NCBI RefSeq assembly: GCF_024519315.1
Contig: NZ_JANIIC010000041.1
Location: forward strand, 38,577-102,576
Source of the DNA: Streptomyces malaysiensis subsp. samsunensis
Lineage (GTDB): Bacteria; Actinomycetota; Actinomycetes; Streptomycetales; Streptomycetaceae
DNA: 64,000 nucleotides
Direction of reading: 5' to 3'
Both the position numbers and the translations under genes were made by a program. Below are positions 24,877-32,858 of this stretch, in pieces (position 1 is the first letter of the stretch; each line of letters opens with the position of its first letter). Under the pieces are notes generated by a model. It saw only the letters and a list, made by a program, of their open reading frames with translations. It was not told where the DNA came from and searched no databases.

Positions 24877-25842
24877 ATGAAGAGCCCCTTGCTGTCGCTG
24901 CCCGGCGCCGTCCCCGGCGAGGGCCCCGATGAAGGCGTTGCCGCCCACTACGGCGACCTGTTCCGCGAGCAGCGCGCGCTCGCCGACGGCACCGGCTTCG
25001 TGGACCTCTCGCACCGCGGAGTGGTCACGGTCAGCGGTGCCGACCGGCTCAGCTGGCTGCATCTGCTGCTCACCCAGCACGTCAGCGACCTTCCGCCGGG
25101 CCAGGCCACCGAAGCCCTGATCCTCTCCGCCCACGGCCACATCGAACACGCGCTCTATCTCGTCGACGACGGCGAAACCACCTGGGCCCATGTGGAGCCC
25201 GACAGCCAAGGCGATCTGATCGCCTACCTGGAGAGCATGAAGTTCTTCTACCGGGTCGACATCGCGGACCGCACCGAGGACTACGCGATCGTCCATCTCC
25301 CGGCGGGCAGCATCACCGAGGCCCCCGAGGACGCGGTCGTCCGCGAAACCCCGCACGGCCGGGACCTCTTCCTGCCGCGTGAGCGCCTTACCGCCTTCGC
25401 CGAGGCGAGCGGCCCGCCGATCGGGGCGCTGGCGTACGAGGCGCTGCGGGTCGAGGCCCACCGGCCACGGGTCGGCCTGGAGACCGACCACCGCACCATT
25501 CCGCATGAGCTGGGGTGGATCGGCTCCGCCGTCCACCTCCACAAGGGCTGCTACCGCGGTCAGGAGACCGTCGCCCGGGTGCAGAACCTGGGGAAGCCAC
25601 CGCGTCGGCTGGTCTTCCTCCACCTCGACGGCAGCGAGGTGAAGCTGCCGTCCCACGGCGCGCCCATACGACTGGCCGCGGAGGGCGAGGAGGGGCGCCA
25701 ACTGGGGTTCATCACCTCCTCGGCCCGCCACCACGAGCTGGGGCCGATCGCGCTCGCGCTGGTCAAGCGCAATGTGCCGGTGGACGCGGAGCTGATCGCG
25801 GACTCCACGGCCGCCGCACAGGAGACGGTCGTGGAGCCATGA
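24877..25842 (+). CDS. ygfZ: folate-binding protein YgfZ
   Basis: A 321-residue GcvT-like protein that supports the assembly or repair of certain Fe-S clusters in a folate-dependent way. The hallmark KGCYRGQE is present near residues 222-229, with the conserved Cys. The rest fits YgfZ (FVDLSHRGVVTVSGADRL, LILSAHGHI, a C-terminal beta-barrel). It starts 10 bp after nur and may be cotranscribed with it. Confidence 0.92.
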   Translation: MKSPLLSLPGAVPGEGPDEGVAAHYGDLFREQRALADGTGFVDLSHRGVVTVSGADRLSWLHLLLTQHVSDLPPGQATEALILSAHGHIEHALYLVDDGETTWAHVEPDSQGDLIAYLESMKFFYRVDIADRTEDYAIVHLPAGSITEAPEDAVVRETPHGRDLFLPRERLTAFAEASGPPIGALAYEALRVEAHRPRVGLETDHRTIPHELGWIGSAVHLHKGCYRGQETVARVQNLGKPPRRLVFLHLDGSEVKLPSHGAPIRLAAEGEEGRQLGFITSSARHHELGPIALALVKRNVPVDAELIADSTAAAQETVVEP

Positions 25843-25939
25843 GCCGGTTGCGGATTCGCTGGACCAGCGCGAGCGCGATCGGCCCCGCGGAGCTGTCCGA
25901 CCTCGGTGAGCCGCCAGACCCCTGGACCTCGGCGAGCCG

Positions 25940-26365
25940 CTAGACCTCGATGAGCACCGTGAACGGGCCGTCGTTCGTGAGCGAGACCTTCATCTCCGCT
26001 CCGAACCGGCCCGTTTCCACTTGCGCGCCCAGCTTCCGCAGCTGGGCCACCACCTCGTCGACAAGCGGTTCGGCGACCGGGCCTGGCGCCGCCGCGTTCC
26101 AGGTGGGGCGGCGCCCCTTACGGGCGTCGCCATAGAGCGTGAACTGGCTGATGACCAGCAGCGGAGCGGCCAGGTCCGAGCAGGACTTCTCGTCCTGGAG
26201 GATCCTTACGGACCACAACTTGCGGGCGAGCTGGGCCGCCTTCTCCGGGGTGTCGTCATGTGTCACCCCGACCAGCACACACAGCCCTTGGCCGACGATC
26301 TCGCCGACCGTCTCGCCGTCCACGACGACGCTCGCCCCGTTCACTCTCTGTACCACAGCACGCAT
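25940..26365 (-). CDS. dtd: D-aminoacyl-tRNA deacylase
   Basis: A 141-residue homodimeric enzyme that frees D-amino acids (and Gly from tRNA-Ala) from mischarged tRNA. The start is the ATG at 26365 (MRAVVQRVNGASVVVD), matching family length; the open frame continues upstream but that part is unrelated. The two active-site motifs are present: SQFTLYGD and NDGPFT. Divergent from rsiG. Confidence 0.95.
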   Translation of the reverse strand: MRAVVQRVNGASVVVDGETVGEIVGQGLCVLVGVTHDDTPEKAAQLARKLWSVRILQDEKSCSDLAAPLLVISQFTLYGDARKGRRPTWNAAAPGPVAEPLVDEVVAQLRKLGAQVETGRFGAEMKVSLTNDGPFTVLIEV

Positions 26366-26511
26366 GGCGACCATCATGCCGTGCGTCCATCCGGGGCCGA
26401 TCGGGTGGAGAGCCGCTGCACAGGGAGCATCACTGGTGGCACGATGCGTGCAGGCGGTGCAGGCGGGCAGGAAATGCGGGAATGACGCATCGCTGGAGGG
26501 GACGGACACCA

Positions 26512-27150
26512 ATGAACACATCGGGCACCGGTCAGCCCATGGCCACCGAGAGCCTGCTGCCGCCACGGCCGCCGAGCCAGCGCGGCGGACGGCTGGCCGA
26601 CTCCGCCGCCGTACCGGCGGCGGCCATCACCGCCACATCCGCCGCCGCGAGCGGTCTGCACGCCCTGCGGCTGCCGGAGCTGCGGGAGCTGCGCCGCGCG
26701 GCACAGCGCGAGGAGGCGGATCTGAGCTATCTGCGCAGGCTGCTCCAGGGCCGGATCGACATCCTCCGCGCCGAGCTTGGCCATCGCCGTGACCCGGCGC
26801 CCGCGGCGGCCGCGGCGGAGCCGCCCGCCGCGCTGGTGGACCGGCTGCCGGAGATCCTCGCGGACCTGCCCTCACGGCACCGCTCCTCGGCCCGCCATGT
26901 CACGCTCGGGACGCCGCACGGCGAGGAGTACGAGCGGCTGGCCGAGGAGATGCTGGCCGAGGTGGGCCTCTCCGATCTGCGGGCCCGTACGGACGAGGAG
27001 CTGCACGGCGCGATGGCCCGCCTCGTCGGCCATGAGCAGCAGGTGTCGCGGCGGCGGCAGGAGCTCCAGCGGACGGCGGACGGTTGCAGTGCGGAGATCG
27101 CCCGCCGGTACCGCGAGGGAGAGGCGCAGGTGGACGACCTGCTGGCGTAG
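26512..27150 (+). CDS. rsiG: anti-sigma factor RsiG (c-di-GMP-dependent, controls WhiG)
   Basis: A 212-residue helical-hairpin protein. In S. venezuelae RsiG binds two c-di-GMP molecules with two E-x3-S-x2-R-x3-Q-x3-D motifs and then holds the sporulation sigma factor WhiG inactive. Both motifs are intact here: E68, S72, R75, Q79, D83 and E175, S179, R182, Q186, D190. The intervening region (residues 90-160) is Ala/Pro-rich, then HVTLGTPHGEEYERLAEEML. GGAGGGG precedes the ATG by 10 nt. The motif match is exact, so the call is strong. Confidence 0.93.
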   Translation: MNTSGTGQPMATESLLPPRPPSQRGGRLADSAAVPAAAITATSAAASGLHALRLPELRELRRAAQREEADLSYLRRLLQGRIDILRAELGHRRDPAPAAAAAEPPAALVDRLPEILADLPSRHRSSARHVTLGTPHGEEYERLAEEMLAEVGLSDLRARTDEELHGAMARLVGHEQQVSRRRQELQRTADGCSAEIARRYREGEAQVDDLLA

Positions 27151-27170
27151 GGGCGGGGGTGCTCCGGCAG

Positions 27171-27259
27171 CTGTCGGCGGGGCGCTCGGGCAGCGGTCCG
27201 CGAGGGGCTCGGGTAACTGTCGGCGGGGCGCTCGGGCAGCCGTCGGCGGGGCGCTCGCC
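27171..27259. repeat. tandem GC-rich repeat after rsiG
   Basis: A unit of about 23 bp beginning CTGTCGGCGGGGCGCTCGGG occurs at 27171 and 27217, with a degenerate copy between and a third partial copy at 27241. It lies in the 205-bp gap between rsiG and the next gene. It is non-coding and may help end transcription. Confidence 0.5.
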
Positions 27260-27355
27260 GGGCCATCCACAGGGTGCGGTGTGATAAAAGGACCTGTTCC
27301 GAAGGCTGGGGAAATCGGCGTGCGGCAGGTTGCGGCGGACGCTTAGCGTGTGCGC

Positions 27356-28603
27356 ATGGCCCTCGAACTTCGCACCTCACTCGCCGACTCCGATCTGACC
27401 AGCTGGATTGTCGCGTTCAACACCGGCTTTCTGCGTCCACCGGAGGCGCCGAAGGAGGAGGTGGAGCTGCGCCGGGAGCAGATGGATCTGTCCCGTACCC
27501 AGGGGGTCTTCGACGGAGACCGCTGCGTCGCCACCTTCCGCAGCTTCGCCCAGCGGCTGACGGCGGTCGGCGGGGCCGATGTCCCCGCCGACGCGGTCAG
27601 CAATGTCGCGGTGTCGCCCACCCACCGCCGCCGTGGCCTGCTCAGCCGGATGATGGAGCACGATCTGCGCGCCGCGAAGGAGCGGGGCGAGGCGGTGGCC
27701 ACCCTGATCGCCGCCGAGTACCCGATCTATGGGCGGTATGGCTTCGGCCCGGCCACCTGGATCAGCGAATGGCAGGTGGACGTCCCCCGGGCCGGTCTCG
27801 ACCCACGCCACTCGGCTCCGGTGGCCGGCGGCCGGGTCGACTTCGCCGATGGCGAGGAGGTGCGGAAGCTGGGCCCCGCACTGCATGAGCGGCTGCGCGC
27901 CTGGCAGCACGGAGTCATCGACCGCCCGGACCTCTGGTGGCGGACCAACACCGGTCAGCGGCAGTTCCCCAGCCGTCCCTGGACCGAGCCGTTCTATGTT
28001 CTCTACCGCTCCCCCGACGGCTCGGTGGACGGTCTGCTCGCCTACACGGCCGATGATCGCTGGGAGGGCAACAAGCGGCCGCACAACGCCGCCACCGTGC
28101 TCGAGCTGCTGGCGGTCACCCCGGCCGCCGAGCGGGCGCTGTGGCACTTCCTGCTCTCGGTCGACTGGGTGACCCGGGTGAACACTGGCCGGCGCGCCCC
28201 GGACGATCTGCTTCCGCTGCTGCTCGGCGATCCTCGCGCGGCCCAGGTCACCATGTATGCCGACTGGCTGTGGCTGCGCCCGCTGGATGTGCCCCGGCTG
28301 CTGGAGACCCGTACATACCCGGTCGAGGGCTCGCTGGTGCTCGAGTTGCGCGACGGCGCCGGGCTGGCCGGGGGCCGCTATTTCCTGGAGGCGGGCCCCG
28401 ACGGCGCGGCGTGTGCCACCACGGGCCGCGCGGCCGATCTGACCATGGACATCGGCGAGTTGGGCACGCTGTGGCTGGGCGACGAGTCGGCGGTCCGGCT
28501 CACCTCGCTCGGCCGGATAGCCGAGGAGCGCCCGGGCGCCGCGGCACTGGCGGACCGGCTGCTGCGGACCCCGCGCCGCCCCTGGTGCCCCGACGGCTTC
28601 TGA
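27356..28603 (+). CDS. Eis-like GNAT acetyltransferase
   Basis: A 415-residue protein with the Eis layout: an N-terminal GNAT domain with the acetyl-CoA loop (VSPTHRRRGLLSRMM near residues 84-98), a second GNAT-like fold, and a C-terminal sterol-carrier-like region ending in the free carboxylate used for catalysis in Eis. Eis proteins acetylate amines, including aminoglycosides and protein lysines. Tyr in the conserved YPIYGRYGFG segment fits the family. A GTG six bases upstream (27350) is an alternative start. Substrate unknown. Confidence 0.88.
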   Translation: MALELRTSLADSDLTSWIVAFNTGFLRPPEAPKEEVELRREQMDLSRTQGVFDGDRCVATFRSFAQRLTAVGGADVPADAVSNVAVSPTHRRRGLLSRMMEHDLRAAKERGEAVATLIAAEYPIYGRYGFGPATWISEWQVDVPRAGLDPRHSAPVAGGRVDFADGEEVRKLGPALHERLRAWQHGVIDRPDLWWRTNTGQRQFPSRPWTEPFYVLYRSPDGSVDGLLAYTADDRWEGNKRPHNAATVLELLAVTPAAERALWHFLLSVDWVTRVNTGRRAPDDLLPLLLGDPRAAQVTMYADWLWLRPLDVPRLLETRTYPVEGSLVLELRDGAGLAGGRYFLEAGPDGAACATTGRAADLTMDIGELGTLWLGDESAVRLTSLGRIAEERPGAAALADRLLRTPRRPWCPDGF

Positions 28604-28734
28604 GCCGCCCGGGGGCAGGGCCCCGCGACCGGCCCCTGCCCGGCCGACACCTGCCCGGTCCGCGCTGGGCGCTGGGCGGCCGACACTGGGGGATCAGCGC
28701 TGAGCGGCCGGTGCTCACGCTGGGCGGCCGGTGC

Positions 28735-29196
28735 TCAGCAGCAGGACTTGAGCAACCGGCGCGCGCCCGCGCCCTGTTCGCCGAGCCGGTCGTACGGGTT
28801 GGCCAGCGCGCATTTGTCGATCGACAGACAGCCGCAGCCAATGCAGTCGGTGAGGTGGTCGCGGAGGTTCTCAAGCTGTTCGATGCGCTCGTTGAGATCC
28901 GTGCGCCAGCACTCCGAGATCCGGGCCCAGTCCTCCTTGGTGAGGACGTGGTCCTCGGGGAAGAGCGCGAGCACCTCCCGGATCCTCCCCAGCGGGATGC
29001 CGACGCGCTGCGAGGAGCGGACGAAGGCGACGCGGCGGAGCGTATCGCGGGTGTAGCGACGCTGGTTGCCGGTGGTGCGGCGGCTGTGGATCAGCCCCTC
29101 GCGCTCATAGAAGCGCAGTGCGGAGGCGGGGACCCCGCTGCGCTGCGAAAGCTCGCCGACCGTGAGCTCATGGGTCTTCCAGGTCAGTTGCGTCAT
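28735..29196 (-). CDS. soxR: redox-sensing regulator SoxR
   Basis: A 153-residue MerR-family activator. The winged helix is ELTVGELSQRSGVPASALRF, then ALRFYEREGLI. The [2Fe-2S] ligands are Cys118, 121, 123 and 129 in CIGCGCLSIDKC. In Streptomyces SoxR answers redox-active compounds, often the organism's own antibiotics, and drives a small regulon of oxidoreductases and transporters. The start ATG at 29196 gives family length; a much longer open frame continues upstream but is a shadow of the divergent gene. The operator lies at 29213-29234. Confidence 0.95.
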   Translation of the reverse strand: MTQLTWKTHELTVGELSQRSGVPASALRFYEREGLIHSRRTTGNQRRYTRDTLRRVAFVRSSQRVGIPLGRIREVLALFPEDHVLTKEDWARISECWRTDLNERIEQLENLRDHLTDCIGCGCLSIDKCALANPYDRLGEQGAGARRLLKSCC

Positions 29197-29212
29197 ATGC
29201 CGAGAGTAGCTT

Positions 29213-29234
29213 GACTTCAACCTTTGTTTAAGTC
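29213..29234. promoter_or_regulatory. SoxR operator/promoter
   Basis: GACTTCAAC at 29213-29221 and GTTTAAGTC at 29226-29234 are inverted repeats matching at 8 of 9 positions with a 4-nt spacer. The left arm overlaps a TTGACT -35 element, as in MerR-type promoters where the dimer sits between -35 and -10. It is centred in the 51-bp gap between soxR and the FMN reductase gene, so it probably controls the latter. Confidence 0.75.
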
Positions 29235-29247
29235 CGAGGCTCGTCCC

Positions 29248-29907
29248 ATGACTACTGACACCGCTGTATCCACGGCAACGGCCGAACCCCGCACCGGCAC
29301 CGGCACCGGCACCCGCGCCGACTCCATCGACTCCCCGATCCGGCTCGCCGTCATCGTCGGCAGCACCCGTGACGGGCGCTTCGGGCCGAAGGTCGCGGAC
29401 TGGTTCGCCGGTCATGCGACGCTCCGCCCGGATATCACCGTCGATGTCGTCGACCTGGCCGAGACCCCGCTGCCCACGGCCCTCACCCATCGGCCGGGCC
29501 CGGAGGAGCGCACGGCCCTGGAGGCCGTGACACCCCGGCTGGACGCGGCCGACGCGTTCGCCGTGGTCACACCCGAGTACAACCACAGCTACCCCGCCTC
29601 CCTGAAGAACGCGATCGACTGGCACTACACCCAGTGGCAGGCCAAACCGGTCGGCTTCGTCTCCTACGGCGGCATCTCCGGGGGCCTGCGCGCGGTGGAG
29701 CATCTGCGGCCGGTCTTCGCCGAGGTCCACGCCGTGACCGTCCGGGACACGGTCAGCTTCCACAACGCGGGCGGGCTCTTCGAATCGGACGGCCGGCTGA
29801 AGGACCCCGAGGGTCCGGACACCGCCGCCGGGGTGATGCTCGACCAGCTCACCTGGTGGGCGCGGGCCCTGCGCACGGCCCGCACCACCCACCCGTACGG
29901 CGCCTGA
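29248..29907 (+). CDS. NADPH-dependent FMN reductase, likely SoxR target
   Basis: A 219-residue flavodoxin-like oxidoreductase. After a Thr/Gly-rich N-terminal extension of about 30 residues, the fold begins RLAVIVGSTRDGRFGPKVADW with the FMN-phosphate loop, then VVTPEYNHSYPASLKNAIDW and FVSYGGISGG. Such enzymes reduce FMN or quinones with NAD(P)H. Its promoter region holds the SoxR operator and it is divergent from soxR, as for known Streptomyces SoxR targets. Regulation is inferred from position and operator. Confidence 0.9.
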   Translation: MTTDTAVSTATAEPRTGTGTGTRADSIDSPIRLAVIVGSTRDGRFGPKVADWFAGHATLRPDITVDVVDLAETPLPTALTHRPGPEERTALEAVTPRLDAADAFAVVTPEYNHSYPASLKNAIDWHYTQWQAKPVGFVSYGGISGGLRAVEHLRPVFAEVHAVTVRDTVSFHNAGGLFESDGRLKDPEGPDTAAGVMLDQLTWWARALRTARTTHPYGA

Positions 29908-29998
29908 CCCACCCGTACGTACGGCGCCTGACCCAGCCGTACGACAGCCGGCCAGCCCCATACGGCAGCCGACCCGCCCCGTACGCCAGTTGGACCCT

Positions 29999-30036
29999 CC
30001 CGGCGGCGCCGGTCCCCGTCGAACGGCGCCGCCGGG
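29999..30036. terminator. bidirectional terminator hairpin
   Basis: CCCGGCGGCGCCG at 29999-30011 and CGGCGCCGCCGGG at 30024-30036 pair at all 13 positions with a 12-nt loop. It lies between the convergent FMN reductase and ABC permease genes. The stretch before it (29908-29998) is a degenerate repeat of CCGTACG-type units. Confidence 0.8.
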
Positions 30037-30044
30037 AAGGTGGC

Positions 30045-30788
30045 TCAGGCGGTGCGGCGGCGGAAGAGCGCGCCTGACAGCCCGGCGGCCACCACCAGGA
30101 TCCCGCCGCACCAGACCAGCGCCTGCCAGGCGCTGTCGCCGACCGGCCGGTCCAGCAGCAGCCCCCGCAGGGCCTCGATGACCGGGGTTACCGGCTGGTG
30201 CTCCGCGAACCCGTGCAGCCAGCCCGGCATGGTGTCGATCGGCACGAACGCGCTGCTGGGGTACGGCAGGAACATCATCAGGAAGGTGCATCCGCCCGCC
30301 GCCTCCGGTGACCTGGCGATCAGGCCGGAGCAGGCAGACAGCCACGAGATCGCAAGGATGAACATCAGCAGGATGCCGGCCACGGCCAGCCAGTCGAGCG
30401 GACCGGCGACCGGCCGGAAGCCGATGAGGAAGGCCACCCCGAAGACGATCGTGGTCGCGACCGTGTTGCGCAGCACGCTCGCGGCCACATGGCCCGCCAG
30501 GATCGCGGTACCGCCGATGTCCAGCGACCGGAAGCGGTCGATGATGCCGCCCGTCATGTCATGGGTGACGGTGACCGCCGTATTGGCCGAGCCGAAGCCC
30601 GCACACAGCAGCATCACACCCGGGACGACATAGGTGACGTACTCGGTGCCGGTGTGGATGGCACCGCCGAAGAAGGAGACGAAGACCAGCATCAGCATGA
30701 TCGGCAGCAGCATGGCGGTGAGCACCGCGTCCAGATTGCGCCTGGTCAGCCGGATCGTACGGCCCGTCAGAACGATCGCGTCAGACAC
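30045..30788 (-). CDS. ABC-2 type permease (DrrB-like)
   Basis: A 247-residue membrane protein with six predicted helices, typical of DrrB/ABC-2 exporters (LTRRNLDAVLTAMLLPIMLM, then EYVTYVVPGVMLLCAGFG, FLPYPSSAFVPIDTMP). The GTG at 30788 is the start; it overlaps the end of the ATPase gene by 8 nt, so the two are coupled. The tail is ALFRRRTA. The pair probably exports a hydrophobic compound or drug. Regulated presumably by the divergent TetR gene. Confidence 0.9.
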   Translation of the reverse strand: MSDAIVLTGRTIRLTRRNLDAVLTAMLLPIMLMLVFVSFFGGAIHTGTEYVTYVVPGVMLLCAGFGSANTAVTVTHDMTGGIIDRFRSLDIGGTAILAGHVAASVLRNTVATTIVFGVAFLIGFRPVAGPLDWLAVAGILLMFILAISWLSACSGLIARSPEAAGGCTFLMMFLPYPSSAFVPIDTMPGWLHGFAEHQPVTPVIEALRGLLLDRPVGDSAWQALVWCGGILVVAAGLSGALFRRRTA

Positions 30789-31803
30789 CGGCCGCCTCCT
30801 TCTCACCCGTGGCGCCACGGCTCTCGCCCTCGGCGCCACGCCTTTCACCCTCGGCACCGCTCTCGCCCTCGGCGGCGTGGCCGGTCAGGGCCATGAAGAC
30901 ATCGTCGAGCGTGGCGCCGCGCACGCTGAAGCGGTCCACGGCGCGGCGCTCGGGGTCGATCTCATCGAGCAGGGCCCGTACGTGGGCGGCGCTGCCGTCC
31001 GTCGCGACGCCCAGCGTCAGCCGGTCGGCGTCGCTCCATACGAGTCGTACGCCCAGCCGGAGCGCGACCCTCTCGTACCCGGCGATATCGCCGAACACCA
31101 GGTCCAACCGCTGCCCGGCCACGCGCTCCTTGAGCTCGGCCGAGGTGCCCTCGGCCACCACCCGGCCGCCGTCCACCACGGCGATGCGATCGGCGAGTTG
31201 GTCGGCCTCCTCCAGGTACTGGGTGGTGAGGAAGACCGTCACTCCGTCCGTCACCAGCCCCTTGACCACCTCCCACATGGCCTGTCGGCTGCGCGGGTCG
31301 AGACCGGTGGTCGGCTCGTCCAGGAAGATCACCTCGGGATGGCCGACCAGGCCCGCTGCGAGGTCGAGCCGACGGCGCATCCCGCCGGAGTAGGTGCCCA
31401 CGGTGGGGCGGGCGGCGCCGGTGAGGTCGAAGCGCTCCAGCAGTTCGCGGGCGCGGCCGCGGGCCTCGGCGCGGCCGAGCCGGGTCAGCCGCCCCATCAT
31501 CCGCAGGTTCTCCTCACCGGTTTGCATCTCGTCAACGGCGGCGTACTGCCCGGTGAGGCTGATGACGCGGCGGACGCGGCGGCGGTCGGTGATGACGTCG
31601 AAGCCCGCGACGCGGGCCCGCCCGGCGTCCGGCGGTGTCAGCGTGGACAGGATCCGCACAGTCGTGGTCTTGCCCGCCCCATTGGGGCCGAGCAGTGCGA
31701 AGACGCTGCCGGGCGCGACCGACAGATCGACGCCCCTGAGCACCTTCACCGCCCCGTAGGACTTCTCGAGGCCGCTCGCCTCGACAGCTGGTCGATGGGT
31801 CAT
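30781..31803 (-). CDS. ABC exporter ATPase (DrrA-like)
   Basis: A 340-residue ATPase of the daunorubicin-resistance type. Walker A is GPNGAGKTTT, the signature YSGGMRRRLD and Walker B VIFLDEPTTGLD. The DrrA-type C-terminal domain follows (about residues 225-310), then a low-complexity tail of GAEGE/ATGEK repeats that is unusual in the family. The ATG at 31803 follows a strong GGAGGAG ribosome site; the longer open frame upstream is a shadow of the TetR gene. Works with the overlapping permease gene. Substrate unknown; no biosynthetic genes are nearby. Confidence 0.93.
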   Translation of the reverse strand: MTHRPAVEASGLEKSYGAVKVLRGVDLSVAPGSVFALLGPNGAGKTTTVRILSTLTPPDAGRARVAGFDVITDRRRVRRVISLTGQYAAVDEMQTGEENLRMMGRLTRLGRAEARGRARELLERFDLTGAARPTVGTYSGGMRRRLDLAAGLVGHPEVIFLDEPTTGLDPRSRQAMWEVVKGLVTDGVTVFLTTQYLEEADQLADRIAVVDGGRVVAEGTSAELKERVAGQRLDLVFGDIAGYERVALRLGVRLVWSDADRLTLGVATDGSAAHVRALLDEIDPERRAVDRFSVRGATLDDVFMALTGHAAEGESGAEGERRGAEGESRGATGEKEAAGV

Positions 31804-31824
31804 GATTCCCCCGCTCCTCCTTCT

Positions 31825-31851
31825 GCGTATGACATACGCGCTACTGCGTAG
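31825..31851. promoter_or_regulatory. candidate TetR operator between exporter and TetR genes
   Basis: GCGTAT at 31825-31830 and ATACGC at 31834-31839 are a perfect palindrome with a 3-bp spacer. A second palindrome, CTAC(TGC)GTAG, follows at 31841-31851, so GCGTA recurs three times. It lies in the 112-bp gap between the divergent exporter ATPase and TetR genes and is the obvious site for mutual repression. A TAGG/CTCTAGGAT segment nearby could be a -10. Confidence 0.65.
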
Positions 31852-31915
31852 GTCTCTAGGATGGCGGTCAATCGAGCGAACATGAGCAACATCCACGTAC
31901 GGAGGTCCCGAGGCC

Positions 31916-32671
31916 ATGGCCAGCGAAGAGAGCGGCACCGGCCTGCCGGCGAGCATCGAGACCGCCTGGGGACTCCGGGAACGCCCGAGCAAGGGACCAC
32001 GCCCGGGGCTGACCCTGGCCCGGATCGTCGACGCCGCCGTCGGCATCGCCTCGACGGACGGCCTCGGCGCGGTCTCCATGAGCAGGGTCGCGACCGAGCT
32101 CGGCGCCTCCACCATGTCGCTGTACCGCTATGTCTCGGCCAAGGACGAGCTGCTGACGCTGATGGAGGACGCGGCCTACGGCCCACCGCCGCCCGGCGAC
32201 CCGGCGAAGGACGAGGACTGGCGGGCCGGGTTCGCCGCCTGGGCCTGGGCGCTGCGCACCGCCCTCGCCCGTCATCCGTGGGTGGTGAGCGTCCCGATCG
32301 ACACCCCGCCGTCGATGCCCAACTCGGTGGCCTGGATGGAGCGCGGACTCTCCTGTCTCCGCCATACGAACCTCGGCGAGGGCGAGAAGATCTCCGTGCT
32401 GATGCTGGTCAGCGGCTTTGTCCGCAACGAGGTTCGGATGACCTTCGACATCCTGGCGGTCAACCGGCGCACCGGGGACAGCATCGAGACCTCTCTGGCG
32501 TCCTGGGCCAGGCTGCTGGGGAAGGTGACCGACGCCGAGCGCTTCCCGGCGGTGACGGCGGCGCTGCGGGCGGGGGAACTGGAGACCCCGGGCGGCCCCG
32601 ATGACGAGTTCGTCTTCGGGCTGGAGCGGATTCTCGACGGTGTGGAAGCGCTGATCAGCGCCCGGAGCTGA
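31916..32671 (+). CDS. TetR-family regulator of the adjacent exporter
   Basis: A 251-residue repressor. The N-terminal helix-turn-helix is clear (LTLARIVDAAVGIASTDGLG to SMSLYRYVSAKDELL) and the ligand domain is of the TetR_C_11-like kind (WRAGFAAWAWALRTALARHP). It is divergent from drrAB-like genes with palindromes between them, the usual layout for an efflux repressor relieved by the exported compound. Confidence 0.9.
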   Translation: MASEESGTGLPASIETAWGLRERPSKGPRPGLTLARIVDAAVGIASTDGLGAVSMSRVATELGASTMSLYRYVSAKDELLTLMEDAAYGPPPPGDPAKDEDWRAGFAAWAWALRTALARHPWVVSVPIDTPPSMPNSVAWMERGLSCLRHTNLGEGEKISVLMLVSGFVRNEVRMTFDILAVNRRTGDSIETSLASWARLLGKVTDAERFPAVTAALRAGELETPGGPDDEFVFGLERILDGVEALISARS

Positions 32672-32720
32672 CCACCCGGCCCCCGGATCCCCTCAACGCG
32701 GGATCCGTCCTTTCACACTG

Positions 32721-32800
32721 GCTGGCCACACTGGCCGCTCACACTCGCCGACCACACTGGCGGGCCCTGGCTCGCTGGCCACAGCTGGCCACAGCTGGCC
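32721..32800. repeat. CTGGCCACA direct repeats before the quinone reductase gene
   Basis: GCTGGCCACA occurs at 32721-32730, 32774-32783 and 32784-32793, with a partial copy at 32794-32800; further CACACTGGC/ACACTGGCC variants fill the gap. The three last copies are head-to-tail with a 10-bp period, so bound proteins would sit on one face of the helix. It may be an operator for the downstream gene or simple expansion. Confidence 0.45.
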
Positions 32801-32858
32801 AGATTCTTCCACGTCATGGCCATCCGGCCACTCGTCGGCCCGGAGGCCGTTTCCGAGC

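Noticed and set aside
28735..30345. A 536-codon frame extending upstream of soxR
   Set aside because: Only the last 153 codons match SoxR; the rest is antisense to the FMN reductase and includes its terminator.
30045..32671. Part of an antibiotic biosynthetic cluster, suggested by the DrrAB-like exporter
   Set aside because: No synthase, tailoring or resistance genes of a cluster are nearby; the exporter with its TetR regulator explains itself.
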